From the NCBI GenBank assembly GCA_018435125.1, contig JAHDNZ010000002.1, positions 1 to 32,186 of the forward strand: 32,186 nucleotides of DNA. The letters run 5' to 3'. Positions 13,425 to 21,211 of the stretch are shown piece after piece. Every line of letters starts with the position of its first letter. The stretch's first letter is position 1. The position numbers were made by a program, and so were the translations under genes. The notes under the pieces were generated by a model. The model was not told the DNA's origin, did not search any database, and was given only the letters and a program-made list of their open reading frames with translations. This DNA is from Bacillota bacterium (GTDB lineage: Bacteria; Bacillota; DTU065).

Positions 13425-13803
13425 AGACATTCTTTCTCTAAATGACAGAGAGTTAATTAGCTTAATATTTAAGGATTTATCAGAAGATGATCCGTTAATG
13501 CCAAAGCAAGAAACGCATTCATATACACATACAATCGAAGGCGCTAAATGTATAGTGATTGCAAAAACCACAATCCAGATACCTTCACCATCAACAAAGG
13601 GATTGAACAAATACTTAGAAATAACGAACAAGATAATATTTGACATCCAAGAGAAAAACTACACAAACGATGATATTGCTAAAGCGTTAGAACAAAGCGA
13701 AGTAGTGATACTAAGCCCTAATTCATATATTGTAGCTTTCATAGCGGATCAAATTGGTTTATGGCCCCTGTTATTACCACCTGTATTGCCTCAAGAGAGT
13801 TAA
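13417..13803 (+). CDS. Unknown third gene of the hicAB operon
   Basis: A 128-residue protein starting at GTG 13417, overlapping hicB by 8 bases, with AAAGGATG upstream. It begins MSKDILSLNDRELISLIFKD and contains a central beta region (THTIEGAKCIVIAKTTIQIP), a helix (NDDIAKALEQSE) and a C-terminal strand/turn (VVILSPNSYIVAFIAD). No family is recognised. Coupling to hicB suggests a role tied to the toxin-antitoxin pair, such as a modulator. Its position just before the integrase also makes a recombination-directionality role conceivable, without sequence support. Confidence 0.7.
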   Translation: MSKDILSLNDRELISLIFKDLSEDDPLMPKQETHSYTHTIEGAKCIVIAKTTIQIPSPSTKGLNKYLEITNKIIFDIQEKNYTNDDIAKALEQSEVVILSPNSYIVAFIADQIGLWPLLLPPVLPQES

Positions 13804-13831
13804 TTTAAAAACCTAAGCCATCAACATTAAT

Positions 13832-13873
13832 GCGAGTGTACACACCTAACAATGTTTGTACTCGCTTCTTTTG
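13832..13873 (+). terminator. Hairpin between the hic operon and integrase
   Basis: GCGAGT and ACTCGC (ends at 13832 and 13865) pair, extended by ACA/TGT after a two-base bulge. The T-rich TTCTTTTG follows. It probably terminates the hicAB operon before the integrase gene. Confidence 0.5.
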
Positions 13874-13902
13874 TAGTCTTTACCTTGGGGAGGAGTGATA
13901 CT

Positions 13903-15456
13903 ATGCCTTATTGCATCTACCTAAGAAAATCAAGAGCTGATGAAGAAGCTGAGCTTAGAGGTGAAGAAGATACTCTTGCTAGGCACGAAAGGGCCCTATT
14001 AGACCTCGCTAAGCGACAAAAGCTTAATATAACAGCAATTTATAAAGAAGTAGTATCAGGGGAAACCATCTCTGCAAGACCTCAGATGCAACGCCTTCTT
14101 TCAGAGATTGAACAAGGATGCTGGGAAGGTGTATTGGTAATGGAAGTAGAACGTTTGGCTAGAGGTGACACTATAGACCAAGGGATAGTTGCCCAAGCCT
14201 TTAAATATAGTGGCACTAAGATTATTACCCCATCAAAGACATACGATCCAAATAACGAATTTGACGAAGAGTTTTTTGAGTTTGGCTTATTTATGTCACG
14301 TCGGGAATATAAAACCATTAATAGGCGTCTACAACGTGGTAGAATTGCATCTGTGAAAGAAGGAAAATGGGTTGGCAATCGTCCCCCCTATGGTTATGTA
14401 AGAAAAAAGCTGGAAAACCAGAAAGGGTTTACTCTTGAACCACATCCAGAACAAGCTGATGTTATAAAGCTTATCTTTTCTTTATATACGCAAGAAAGAA
14501 TGGGAGTATCTCTAATAGCCAACCGTTTAAATGAGCTAAATATACCAGCCTATAAAGGTGGTCAATGGGTTCCAGCTTCTTTACGAGATATTTTGTCTAA
14601 TCCTGTTTATGCAGGTAAGATCCGTTGGAATTGGCGACCTCAAACAAAAAAAGTCGTGGATGGCGAAGTAATAATTGAACGACCCAAATCCAAACCTGAA
14701 GACTGGATACTAGTAGATGGTTTACATGAAGCCCTAATAGATCAGAAAACATGGGAACAAGCTCAAGAACTATTAGCAGTTCAGAATCCCCTACCTATCC
14801 CACGTATAAAAACTTTGAAAAACCCTCTAGCAGGATTAATTGTTTGTAGTGTATGTGGCCGTAGAATGGTGCGTAAGCCATACAAGTCAGGTTACCCAGA
14901 TACTCTGATGTGTCCACTTACAGGTTGCCCTAATGTTAGTTCGCATTTATATCTTGTGGAAGAAAAGCTATTAGAAGCATTAGAAGAATGGCTTAAAGAA
15001 TATTTGTTAGACCTACGTATTAACGAAACTAATAAACCAGCAAACGTACAATTAGGACTTATCGAAAGCTCTATTAAAAAACTGGAAGATGAATTAAAAA
15101 CTTATGAAGAGCAAATGGGAAACTTACACGACCTACTTGAACGAGGTATATACTCAACAGAAACATTCCTTGAACGATCGAAAATATTAGCTGACAGGAT
15201 AAGCTCCAATGAGAAGCATCTTAGCTCTCTCACAGCGGAATTTGATAAAGAGACCTCAAGAGAAAAAAGCAAAAAAACAATCATACCAAAAATTGAAAGG
15301 GTATTAGAAGTCTATAATCAAACAAAAGACCCTGCATTAAAAAATGACCTCTTGAAGGAGGTCCTAGAAAAGGTAGTATATACCAAAACTGTGAATGGTA
15401 GACATGGCAAAATTGATGATTTTAATCTTTCTTTGTATCCTAAGATGCCCACCTAA
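13903..15456 (+). CDS. int: Large serine integrase
   Basis: The 517-residue recombinase has an N-terminal resolvase domain (MPYCIYLRKSRADEE with the catalytic Ser at residue 10, and VERLARGDTID in the active site). A recombinase domain follows (about 165-275, GNRPPYGYVRK and SLRDILSNPVYAGKIRWN), then a zinc ribbon (about 313-345, CSVCGRRM ... MCPLTGCPN). A C-terminal coiled coil (about 385-460) governs directionality. It inserts and excises the phage between attP and attB. I chose the ATG at 13903 because GGGGAGGAG lies 9 bases upstream; an in-frame ATG at 13852 has no such site. The gene ends 13 bases before the cotJC junction, placing attR directly after it. Confidence 0.96.
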   Translation: MPYCIYLRKSRADEEAELRGEEDTLARHERALLDLAKRQKLNITAIYKEVVSGETISARPQMQRLLSEIEQGCWEGVLVMEVERLARGDTIDQGIVAQAFKYSGTKIITPSKTYDPNNEFDEEFFEFGLFMSRREYKTINRRLQRGRIASVKEGKWVGNRPPYGYVRKKLENQKGFTLEPHPEQADVIKLIFSLYTQERMGVSLIANRLNELNIPAYKGGQWVPASLRDILSNPVYAGKIRWNWRPQTKKVVDGEVIIERPKSKPEDWILVDGLHEALIDQKTWEQAQELLAVQNPLPIPRIKTLKNPLAGLIVCSVCGRRMVRKPYKSGYPDTLMCPLTGCPNVSSHLYLVEEKLLEALEEWLKEYLLDLRINETNKPANVQLGLIESSIKKLEDELKTYEEQMGNLHDLLERGIYSTETFLERSKILADRISSNEKHLSSLTAEFDKETSREKSKKTIIPKIERVLEVYNQTKDPALKNDLLKEVLEKVVYTKTVNGRHGKIDDFNLSLYPKMPT

Positions 15457-15462
15457 CTGATA

Positions 15463-15480
15463 TCCTCCCGGAACGGAGGA
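15463..15480. other. Predicted attR: prophage-host junction in cotJC
   Basis: In-frame cotJC homology begins at the Gly codon 15470-15472; before it the sequence does not match CotJC. The junction is centred on the dyad TCCTCC-cggaac-GGAGGA, whose centre lies at 15471/15472. Serine integrases cut at a central dinucleotide of a dyad-like site, so crossover here is likely. Only one att site is in the window, so the shared core cannot be confirmed. Confidence 0.7.
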
Positions 15481-15856
15481 ACTGGCTCATATGGAAATAA
15501 TCGCCGCTCTGGTTTATAACCTTATAAAAGATGCTTCTATCGCTGAAATTAAAGCTGCTGGGCTAGACCCCTATTATGCCGACCATGATAAAGCGGTTTA
15601 TTTTATAAACGCATCCGGTAACCCATGGACTGCAGCGTATATTCAAAGCAAAGGTGATCCAGTTGCAGATTTAGTCGAAGACATGGCTGCTGAACAAAAA
15701 GCCAGAGCTACCTATGAATATCTCATTCATTTGTCAGATGACCCTTTAGTTACAGATACTTTAAGGTTTTTAAGAGAAAGAGAAGTTGTTCACTTCCAAC
15801 GTTTTGGTGAAGCCTTAGTCAAAGTGCAAGACTGTATGAATAAAAAAAACTATTAA
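15470..15856 (+). pseudogene. cotJC: cotJC 3' part, split by the prophage
   Basis: These 128 codons match the C-terminal two thirds of CotJC, the spore-coat manganese catalase: GTEELAHMEIIAALVYNLIK, AYIQSKGDPVADLVEDMAAE and FLREREVVHFQRFGEALVKV. CotJC is about 189 residues, so about 60 N-terminal residues are missing, including one expected Glu ligand of the di-manganese site. The ligand regions EELAH, AEQKARATYE and REREVVHFQRF remain. The fragment is open and undamaged, as expected if excision restores it. An internal ATG (15491), with GGAGG about 11 bases upstream, could give a short product that lacks the EELAH ligands. Confidence 0.92.
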
Positions 15857-15883
15857 TAAAGGGAGCTTAAAGCTCCCTTTATT
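15855..15883. terminator. Bidirectional terminator after cotJC
   Basis: AATAAAGGGAGCTT (15855-15868) and its complement (15870-15883) form a perfect 14-base inverted repeat around one base. T/A-rich flanks on both sides suit the two convergent genes. Confidence 0.85.
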
Positions 15884-16244
15884 GCCTACCCTGTTCAGAT
15901 TGCCCTAAGTTTTGGCCATACTGAGATTGAGAAGAATATGACCCTCCATACTGGGTAGGATTATAAGAAGGGTTAATGGTTGTACCATAACTCCCCTGTC
16001 CCCCTCCATAACCAGGTTGATAAGTTTGCATTTCGGGACGCTGACTGACCTGATTGATCTGACCCTCCAGCTGGCTTAGCAATTGGTCAAGCCTTCCTAG
16101 TTCCTGGGCTGCAAAACTTTCCGCTTGACTAAGCTGCTCAAGCAGTTGAACATTTCTTTGCTCGGCTTGTCTTAATCTACCAGTAAGCTGTCTAATAGTA
16201 TTAATTTGTTGAAACACAACTTGTTCACGAAAGTTTTGTTGCAT
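15879..16244 (-). CDS. Coiled-coil protein with Gly/Gln/Tyr-rich tail
   Basis: The 121-residue protein has a coiled-coil half (residues 5-70, heptad-like Leu/Gln, e.g. IRQLTGRLRQAEQRNVQLLE) and a low-complexity tail rich in Gly, Gln, Ser and Tyr (about 75-121, with repeated QYGG / SQYGQ). There is no signal peptide or membrane segment. Such tails occur in spore-coat and other assembly proteins, and the convergent neighbour is cotJC. A spore-coat role is therefore plausible but not shown. AAAGGAGAGG precedes the ATG. No family is recognised. Confidence 0.8.
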   Translation of the reverse strand: MQQNFREQVVFQQINTIRQLTGRLRQAEQRNVQLLEQLSQAESFAAQELGRLDQLLSQLEGQINQVSQRPEMQTYQPGYGGGQGSYGTTINPSYNPTQYGGSYSSQSQYGQNLGQSEQGRQ

Positions 16245-16291
16245 AGTTTCCTCTCCTTTTTAAAACTGACTATAGCTAGTTTAACCTTTAG

Positions 16292-16319
16292 AGTATAGAT
16301 TATGCTTATCATTTGTTAA
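16292..16319 (-). promoter_or_regulatory. Promoter candidate for the coiled-coil gene
   Basis: Read leftward, TTAACA (16319-16314), a 16-base spacer and TATACT (16297-16292) fit a vegetative promoter. The overlapping CATAATCTA also fits the -10 pattern of the mother-cell sigma factor SigK (CATAnnnTA), but I see no matching AC at its -35 position. Confidence 0.4.
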
Positions 16320-16421
16320 TTTTTTAACATTAGCAGGAAGATTTGCCTGGCAGTACGAAGTAGATAGAAACTTTATCCTCAAAATAAATAAGAAAGGGGA
16401 GACGCTTAATAGCGACAAATC

Positions 16422-17429
16422 ATGAAAAAAAACAATTTATTTCTTGACTATTTGACGAAAATTCTAAATGCCATGGCCCTTGGCTTATTTAGTTCACTTA
16501 TTGTTGGCCTTATCTTAGAACAAAGTGGTAAGCTTTTTGGCCTAAATCAACTGGTTATTTTTGGACGCTATGCCAAACTTCTCATGGGACCAGCTATTGG
16601 TGTAGCGATAGCTGGAGCAGTTAAAGCACCTCCGCTAGGTGTGTTTTCAGCAGCTGTAGCAGGAGCTATAGGTGCCGGAACTTTTGCCCTGGGTAATGTC
16701 CAAATTGGTGAGCCTGTTGGAGCTATGTTGGCAGCTCTGGCAGGAGCAGAGGTAGCTAAACTTGTCGGTGGGAAAACCAAAGTCGATATTATTATTATTC
16801 CTGTAACAACAATTGTAGTTGGCGGAGCAGTGGGTCTTTATCTTGCACCTGGTGTGGCGGCTTTTATGAAAGCAACCGGCAACCTAGTTAATGAAGCAAC
16901 TAAGTTGCATCCTCTACCCATGGGTATTACTGTTTCGGTTTTAATGGGTATGATCCTTACTGCACCTATCTCCAGTGCTGCGATAGCAATTAGCCTCGGC
17001 TTAAGTGGATTAGCCGGAGGAGCTGCAACTGTAGGTTGCTCGGCACAGATGATCGGTTTTGCGGTTATGAGCTATCGCGAAAATGGCCTAGGTGGCTTTA
17101 TGGCCCAAGGTATTGGTACCTCTATGTTACAAGTCCCAAATATCATTAAAAACCCCTTAATCTGGATACCTCCTACGCTTACTAGTGCCATATTAGGACC
17201 GCTATCTACTTTGGTTTTTAAAATGACCAATATACCCGAAGGTTCGGGTATGGGAACCTCTGGTTTTGTAGGACAGATCGGTACCCTTAAAGACATGGGT
17301 CAAAGTGCCTGGATGGGAATTATTCTGCTACATTTTATTTTACCAGCTTTGTTGACTTATCTTTTTGGAGAAATAATGCGCAAAAAGGGCTGGATTCGCT
17401 CCGGGGATTTGAAACTACATGAAAATTAG
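16422..17429 (+). CDS. PTS EIIC-like sugar transporter (PTS_EIIC_2)
   Basis: The 335-residue protein has about 8-10 membrane helices rich in Gly/Ala (ALGLFSSLIVGLILEQ near the start, GPAIGVAIAGAVKAPPLGVF, IITVSV-like MGITVSVLMGMILTAPISSA, and ALLTYLFGEIMRKKGW at the end). It matches the stand-alone PTS_EIIC_2 family, membrane proteins related to phosphotransferase EIIC. No EIIA or EIIB is nearby, so the energy source and substrate are unknown. The nearest SD-like GGGGAG is about 20 bases before the ATG, unusually far; an in-frame stop at 16410 rules out an upstream start. It precedes glgP by 95 bases. Confidence 0.82.
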   Translation: MKKNNLFLDYLTKILNAMALGLFSSLIVGLILEQSGKLFGLNQLVIFGRYAKLLMGPAIGVAIAGAVKAPPLGVFSAAVAGAIGAGTFALGNVQIGEPVGAMLAALAGAEVAKLVGGKTKVDIIIIPVTTIVVGGAVGLYLAPGVAAFMKATGNLVNEATKLHPLPMGITVSVLMGMILTAPISSAAIAISLGLSGLAGGAATVGCSAQMIGFAVMSYRENGLGGFMAQGIGTSMLQVPNIIKNPLIWIPPTLTSAILGPLSTLVFKMTNIPEGSGMGTSGFVGQIGTLKDMGQSAWMGIILLHFILPALLTYLFGEIMRKKGWIRSGDLKLHEN

Positions 17430-17524
17430 CCAACTCTAACCAGCTTAGCCAGAATACTTAGTCCCTTTCCTCTGCTAACCTATCGCTTTAGGTGAAAGAA
17501 TAATTTGCAGAGGGAGGGGACTTT

Positions 17525-19174
17525 GTGGATTTTAAAAAATTACCTAAAGTTGCTTATTTTTGTATGGAATACGGCCTCAGTGAGAAACTTCCCATCTATG
17601 CCGGTGGTTTAGGTATTTTAGCCGGCGATATCTTAAAAACTGCCTATGATCTTAAACTTCCCCTCGTAGGCGTAGGAATCTTATGGGAAAATGGTTACAC
17701 CAGCCAAATCATCTCACCTGAAAACTGGCCCGAAGACAGACCCCAAAAAATCGATCGCCAGTATTTGACCAACACCGAAAAAAAAATAAAAGTAAATATA
17801 TCCGGAAATGATATTACTTGTAATATCTGGCTTTGTGATGCTTTTTATAATGCGCCTTTATATCTATTAGAACCAGAAAACCTACCTCATGTATGCCATA
17901 GTTTATACTGTGGTTCTGAAGAAGATAGAGTTAAGCAGGAGATGATTCTTGGTATTGGTGGTGTTAGAGCGCTTAAAGCCTTAGGTATTAAACCTGACCT
18001 TTATCATTTTAACGAAGGGCATGCTGTTTTGGCAGGTCTTGAACTTATATATGATAAAATGGCTGCTGGTCTCTCTTTTGAAGCTGCCTTGGAAAAGACG
18101 AAAGACCAAATAGTTTTTACCACCCACACTCCTGTTATGGCTGGCAACGAGTCACATGCCAGAGAACTGCTTATCCATCTTGGAGCTAATAGAAATCTCT
18201 CTTTAGAACAGTTAAAAACCATTGGTGGCTCTCCTTTTAGTATGACAGTCGCCGGCTTAAAACTCTCACATGTGGCCAATGGTGTCTCTACTATGCATGC
18301 AACAACCTCAAGAGCTATGTGGCAAGATATCAAGGATTCCGCACCGATTCTTGGAATAACCAATGGCGTGCATAAAGGGACTTGGCAAAATCCCGTTATC
18401 TACTTGGCTTACCTTTCTCGTTCTGATATTTGGAATGCACACCAAATAACCAAAGCTAAACTACTTGAAGAAGTTAGACGCAAAACCGCATTAAGCTTTG
18501 AATTAGATGTTTTAACTATAGGTTTTGCCCGTCGTGCAACCCCTTACAAACGCAGTGATCTTATTTTTAAACGCCCAGAGATCATAGAGCCTTTATTAAA
18601 CAGTGGTAAACTCCAGATTATCTTTTCTGGTAAAGCTCATCCTCACGACTATGCTGGTAAAGAAATCGTCTCTCACCTGGTGCGCTATGCAAAAAGCCAT
18701 CCCGGTCGAGTTGTCTACCTAGAAGATTACGATATTAGAGTAGCTAAACTTATGGTCCAAGGAGTTGATGTTTGGCTAAATAATCCCCAAAGACCTCTTG
18801 AAGCTTCGGGGACCTCAGGTATGAAAGCTGCTATGAATGGTGTTATTAATTTTAGCATCCTCGATGGCTGGTGGCCAGAAGCTTGTCGCCATGCTATCAA
18901 TGGCTGGCAGATAGGTGGAGGTTATCAGGGCCCTGAACAGAATTACTATGACCTTGTCTCTTTATATGAAGTTTTGCTTGAAGAGGTCATACCTACCTAT
19001 TATGATCGCAGACATGAGTGGATACGCATGATGGAAGAATCGATTAGATTTTCAGCCGGTTTTTCTTCAGAGAGAATGCTCTCAGAATACTACAACCTCC
19101 TTTACTATCCTAGTGTAACTGCCATGCAAGTAAAATCTCAAGCTTTAGGTATTATGCAGGAGGTGTTAACATGA
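17525..19174 (+). CDS. glgP: Alpha-glucan (maltodextrin/glycogen) phosphorylase
   Basis: The 549-residue enzyme belongs to glycosyltransferase family 35, short form. It releases glucose-1-phosphate from alpha-1,4-glucans using pyridoxal phosphate. Visible features are VAYFCMEYGLSEKLPIYAGG at the N-terminus, LYHFNEGHAVLAGLELI, FTTHTPVMAGNE, ARRATPYKRSDLI and the cofactor-lysine motif EASGTSGMKAAMNG (Lys about 434), followed by FSILDGWWPEA. The short length (about 550 against about 800 in the classical type) is typical of the bacterial/archaeal subgroup lacking the N-terminal extension. It starts at GTG 17525 after AGAGGGAGGGG. Its stop overlaps the dodecin ATG. Confidence 0.95.
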   Translation: MDFKKLPKVAYFCMEYGLSEKLPIYAGGLGILAGDILKTAYDLKLPLVGVGILWENGYTSQIISPENWPEDRPQKIDRQYLTNTEKKIKVNISGNDITCNIWLCDAFYNAPLYLLEPENLPHVCHSLYCGSEEDRVKQEMILGIGGVRALKALGIKPDLYHFNEGHAVLAGLELIYDKMAAGLSFEAALEKTKDQIVFTTHTPVMAGNESHARELLIHLGANRNLSLEQLKTIGGSPFSMTVAGLKLSHVANGVSTMHATTSRAMWQDIKDSAPILGITNGVHKGTWQNPVIYLAYLSRSDIWNAHQITKAKLLEEVRRKTALSFELDVLTIGFARRATPYKRSDLIFKRPEIIEPLLNSGKLQIIFSGKAHPHDYAGKEIVSHLVRYAKSHPGRVVYLEDYDIRVAKLMVQGVDVWLNNPQRPLEASGTSGMKAAMNGVINFSILDGWWPEACRHAINGWQIGGGYQGPEQNYYDLVSLYEVLLEEVIPTYYDRRHEWIRMMEESIRFSAGFSSERMLSEYYNLLYYPSVTAMQVKSQALGIMQEVLT

Positions 19175-19374
19175 ACTTAACTAAAATTATCGAAGTAATT
19201 GGCGAATCTAACAAATCTTGGGAAGATGCTGCCAAAAATGCTATCATAACAGCTATGCCAACGGTAAAAGGTATAACCGGTCTACACATTAAAAACCTGA
19301 CGGCAACCATTAATGAAAAAGGCGAAATTACCGAGTATAAAGCCAATCTTAACCTGGCCTATACCGACAAATAG
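19171..19374 (+). CDS. Dodecin (flavin-binding protein)
   Basis: The 67-residue protein is a dodecin, a hollow dodecamer that stores or buffers flavin. It has the expected beta-alpha-beta-beta layout: KIIEVIGESNKSWEDAAKNA, then ITGLHIKNLTATINEKGEIT and EYKANLNLAYTD. The Trp in the helix region (SWEDA) and the central beta strand are characteristic. It overlaps the glgP stop by an ATGA junction, with AGGAGG before the ATG, so it is co-translated with the phosphorylase. A link between flavin storage and glucan breakdown is not obvious. Confidence 0.9.
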   Translation: MNLTKIIEVIGESNKSWEDAAKNAIITAMPTVKGITGLHIKNLTATINEKGEITEYKANLNLAYTDK

Positions 19375-19380
19375 CTAAAC

Positions 19381-19412
19381 AAAGTGACTTCCAAATCAAT
19401 GGAAGTCACTTT
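19381..19412. terminator. Bidirectional terminator, dodecin/heparinase
   Basis: AAAGTGACTTCCA and TGGAAGTCACTTT form a 13-base perfect stem with a 6-base loop and TTTTAATT after it. It separates convergent transcription units. Confidence 0.88.
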
Positions 19413-19415
19413 TAA

Positions 19416-21188
19416 TTACCTGTATCTTTCTTGTGAGATCTCTCTATCTCCTACTGCAAACACAAACTCCAGTTTTTTAGTCCTGGTTACTTTTAATTTA
19501 AAATATAATCTTTGGCTAGGATTAGCTCTGTTATACTGGTGCGAAACATAACCAGGTAGGACCTCAGGTGTAATAGGCTCAGATATTTGAAAAGTAATTA
19601 GCCGAAGTGAACCAATCTCTTGTAAGACAGCTTTCCCAGGTTCAACCTTTATAGGTGCCAGAAGTGCACTCAAGGCAAAAAACCACTCCACCTCAGCTTC
19701 TCCTAAAAAAGAATCGGTAATCACCAGCTTTTTCTCCTCAAGCTCTATAGTCCTTTTTATTTGCCAATTATCTCTGCCCATCTTGCCAACTACAGCCTTA
19801 CCCTCTAGTTTACCTACTGCGTTTAAGGCCTCGCCATAGGCAAAAGAGCTAAGATACTTAGCTTGCGCTTTACCATTTACTCTAACAGTTGTATGGAAGC
19901 TCTCATCTTTTAATAACCTGCGTTCATAATCATTTTCGTTGTAACGATAAGTGCCAGGATCAGTCAAAACCTCAGTATTATCTAAAAAAGCTACCAGGCC
20001 TAACTGGTCACAGTGGCTATGGGGATGGTTTGAAGCATTCGGTACATATAAACCAAATTCTCCCGCTCTAAAAAAGACATAGGAGTTTTGGTTGTTTCTT
20101 AGGATAAAATGTCCGGTGTTTTTAAATTCAGCCATTTCTGGTCTTAGCGGTAGAGCTTCAGGCTGAAAAGTGTTTTTTAAACCTACTAGCCAATAAATTG
20201 AAGCTGGTACATTTACTGCCTTTCTCACCTTAAGACCTAAAGCATTGGCCCAGGCAAAAAGATACTCCAGATCCCAAAACTCTTCCGGCCACTCGCGAAC
20301 TAAAAGAATCTCATCACTATTGTCTCCAAAAACCGGTGGTTTACCATTGGGCTGAGTTATGGCATCAAAATAACCTAAACTATTCTCTATTGTCTGACTA
20401 AGCCAATCAGAAACATTAACTCCAGCGTTTTTTAGACCCTGAACTACAAACAGGAGGCTTTCTACGCAAAGGCGGTGATAACTTATACTTTGTTCAGCAA
20501 AGCCGCCATCAGGGTAAATAAGGAGATCAACGCTGCCTTTTAATTCTTCAAGCCAAAAGTCAAGTTCGGTTTCTTGGTTATGATAAAGCCGATTTAGGAT
20601 TACAAAACTCAGTGAAAGAAGCTTATGGTTGTTAATGGGTGAATGGTATTCCTTTTCTAATAGTACCCACTGTTTATCAAGATATGATTCGATCTCTGTC
20701 TGTAATTTTGACGTAAAAAGTGGTGCTTGATGGACCAGTTCCATAAAAAGCAACCAGTTGATCATTCTTTGACAGATATGCGGATGCCCAGCCCAGCTTA
20801 CTCCTTTATCATCTGCTACACTAGTTAACCAGGTATTGATAAACTCTATAGCACTTTTAAGATAATCTTCATTACCTGTAAGAAGATAGGCTTTGCCAAG
20901 AGCCGGTAAAAAATTGTGTTTCATAAACTCCCATAGAAACTTAACATCACCGGGAGCATAACCAGGATTAAAATAAATACTCTTATAATGATCAGCGGGC
21001 CATTTCTGATTAGTCCAGGGATCAAATCCCGCAATGAGCTTATCTACTTCGCCTCTGAGTCCGAAAAATTCTACTATTCCTCGTCTAAGATTATCGCTAA
21101 TATTAATTATTTCCGCGTTATTAGCCTCAAAATCAGATTTAATTTTCGCTAATGTTTTTTTATCAAGACCGTTTAGTAATTTTAACAT
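19416..21188 (-). CDS. Heparinase II/III-like polysaccharide lyase
   Basis: The 590-residue protein has an N-terminal alpha-toroid (about 1-340; HPHICQRMINWLLFMELVHQ, NHKLLSLSFVILNRL, YPDGGFAEQSISYHRLCVES) and a C-terminal beta-sandwich domain (about 355-590). The sandwich opens with the family signature SNHPHSHCDQLGLVAFL ... EVLTDPGTYRYN at about residues 383-410. Such enzymes cleave uronic-acid polysaccharides by beta-elimination. No signal peptide is seen, so it probably acts inside the cell on imported oligosaccharides. It is third in an apparent operon with the DUF2284 and YbjQ genes. The substrate cannot be assigned. Confidence 0.88.
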   Translation of the reverse strand: MLKLLNGLDKKTLAKIKSDFEANNAEIINISDNLRRGIVEFFGLRGEVDKLIAGFDPWTNQKWPADHYKSIYFNPGYAPGDVKFLWEFMKHNFLPALGKAYLLTGNEDYLKSAIEFINTWLTSVADDKGVSWAGHPHICQRMINWLLFMELVHQAPLFTSKLQTEIESYLDKQWVLLEKEYHSPINNHKLLSLSFVILNRLYHNQETELDFWLEELKGSVDLLIYPDGGFAEQSISYHRLCVESLLFVVQGLKNAGVNVSDWLSQTIENSLGYFDAITQPNGKPPVFGDNSDEILLVREWPEEFWDLEYLFAWANALGLKVRKAVNVPASIYWLVGLKNTFQPEALPLRPEMAEFKNTGHFILRNNQNSYVFFRAGEFGLYVPNASNHPHSHCDQLGLVAFLDNTEVLTDPGTYRYNENDYERRLLKDESFHTTVRVNGKAQAKYLSSFAYGEALNAVGKLEGKAVVGKMGRDNWQIKRTIELEEKKLVITDSFLGEAEVEWFFALSALLAPIKVEPGKAVLQEIGSLRLITFQISEPITPEVLPGYVSHQYNRANPSQRLYFKLKVTRTKKLEFVFAVGDREISQERYR

Positions 21189-21211
21189 TAAACTTAAACC
21201 TCTCTACCTTC

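Larger units (their letters stand above)
1..15470. mobile_element. Prophage, right-hand part, inserted in cotJC
   Basis: This is an integrated temperate phage cut off by the left edge of the window. It has a leftward early/replication operon (11273 to 1), a divergent repressor-operator region (11274-11428), a rightward lysogeny arm with repressor, ImmA, HicAB and a large serine integrase (11429-15456), and a host junction near 15470. No capsid, tail, packaging or lysis genes are visible, so they should lie to the left. The right end is fixed by the point where in-frame homology to the spore protein CotJC begins. Whether the phage is complete cannot be judged from here. Confidence 0.93.

Noticed and set aside
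13852-13902. Upstream in-frame extension of the integrase (ATG at 13852)
   Set aside because: There is no ribosome binding site, the added residues (a hydrophobic stretch) are not part of serine integrases, and GGGGAGGAG lies right before the ATG at 13903.
16245-16421. Riboswitch or RNA element before the EIIC-like gene
   Set aside because: The SD is distant from the ATG, but I see no stable paired structure or known motif in these 177 bases.
19889-20071. Rightward 60-codon ORF inside the heparinase gene
   Set aside because: It is an antisense shadow of a clear, conserved coding region and has no ribosome binding site.
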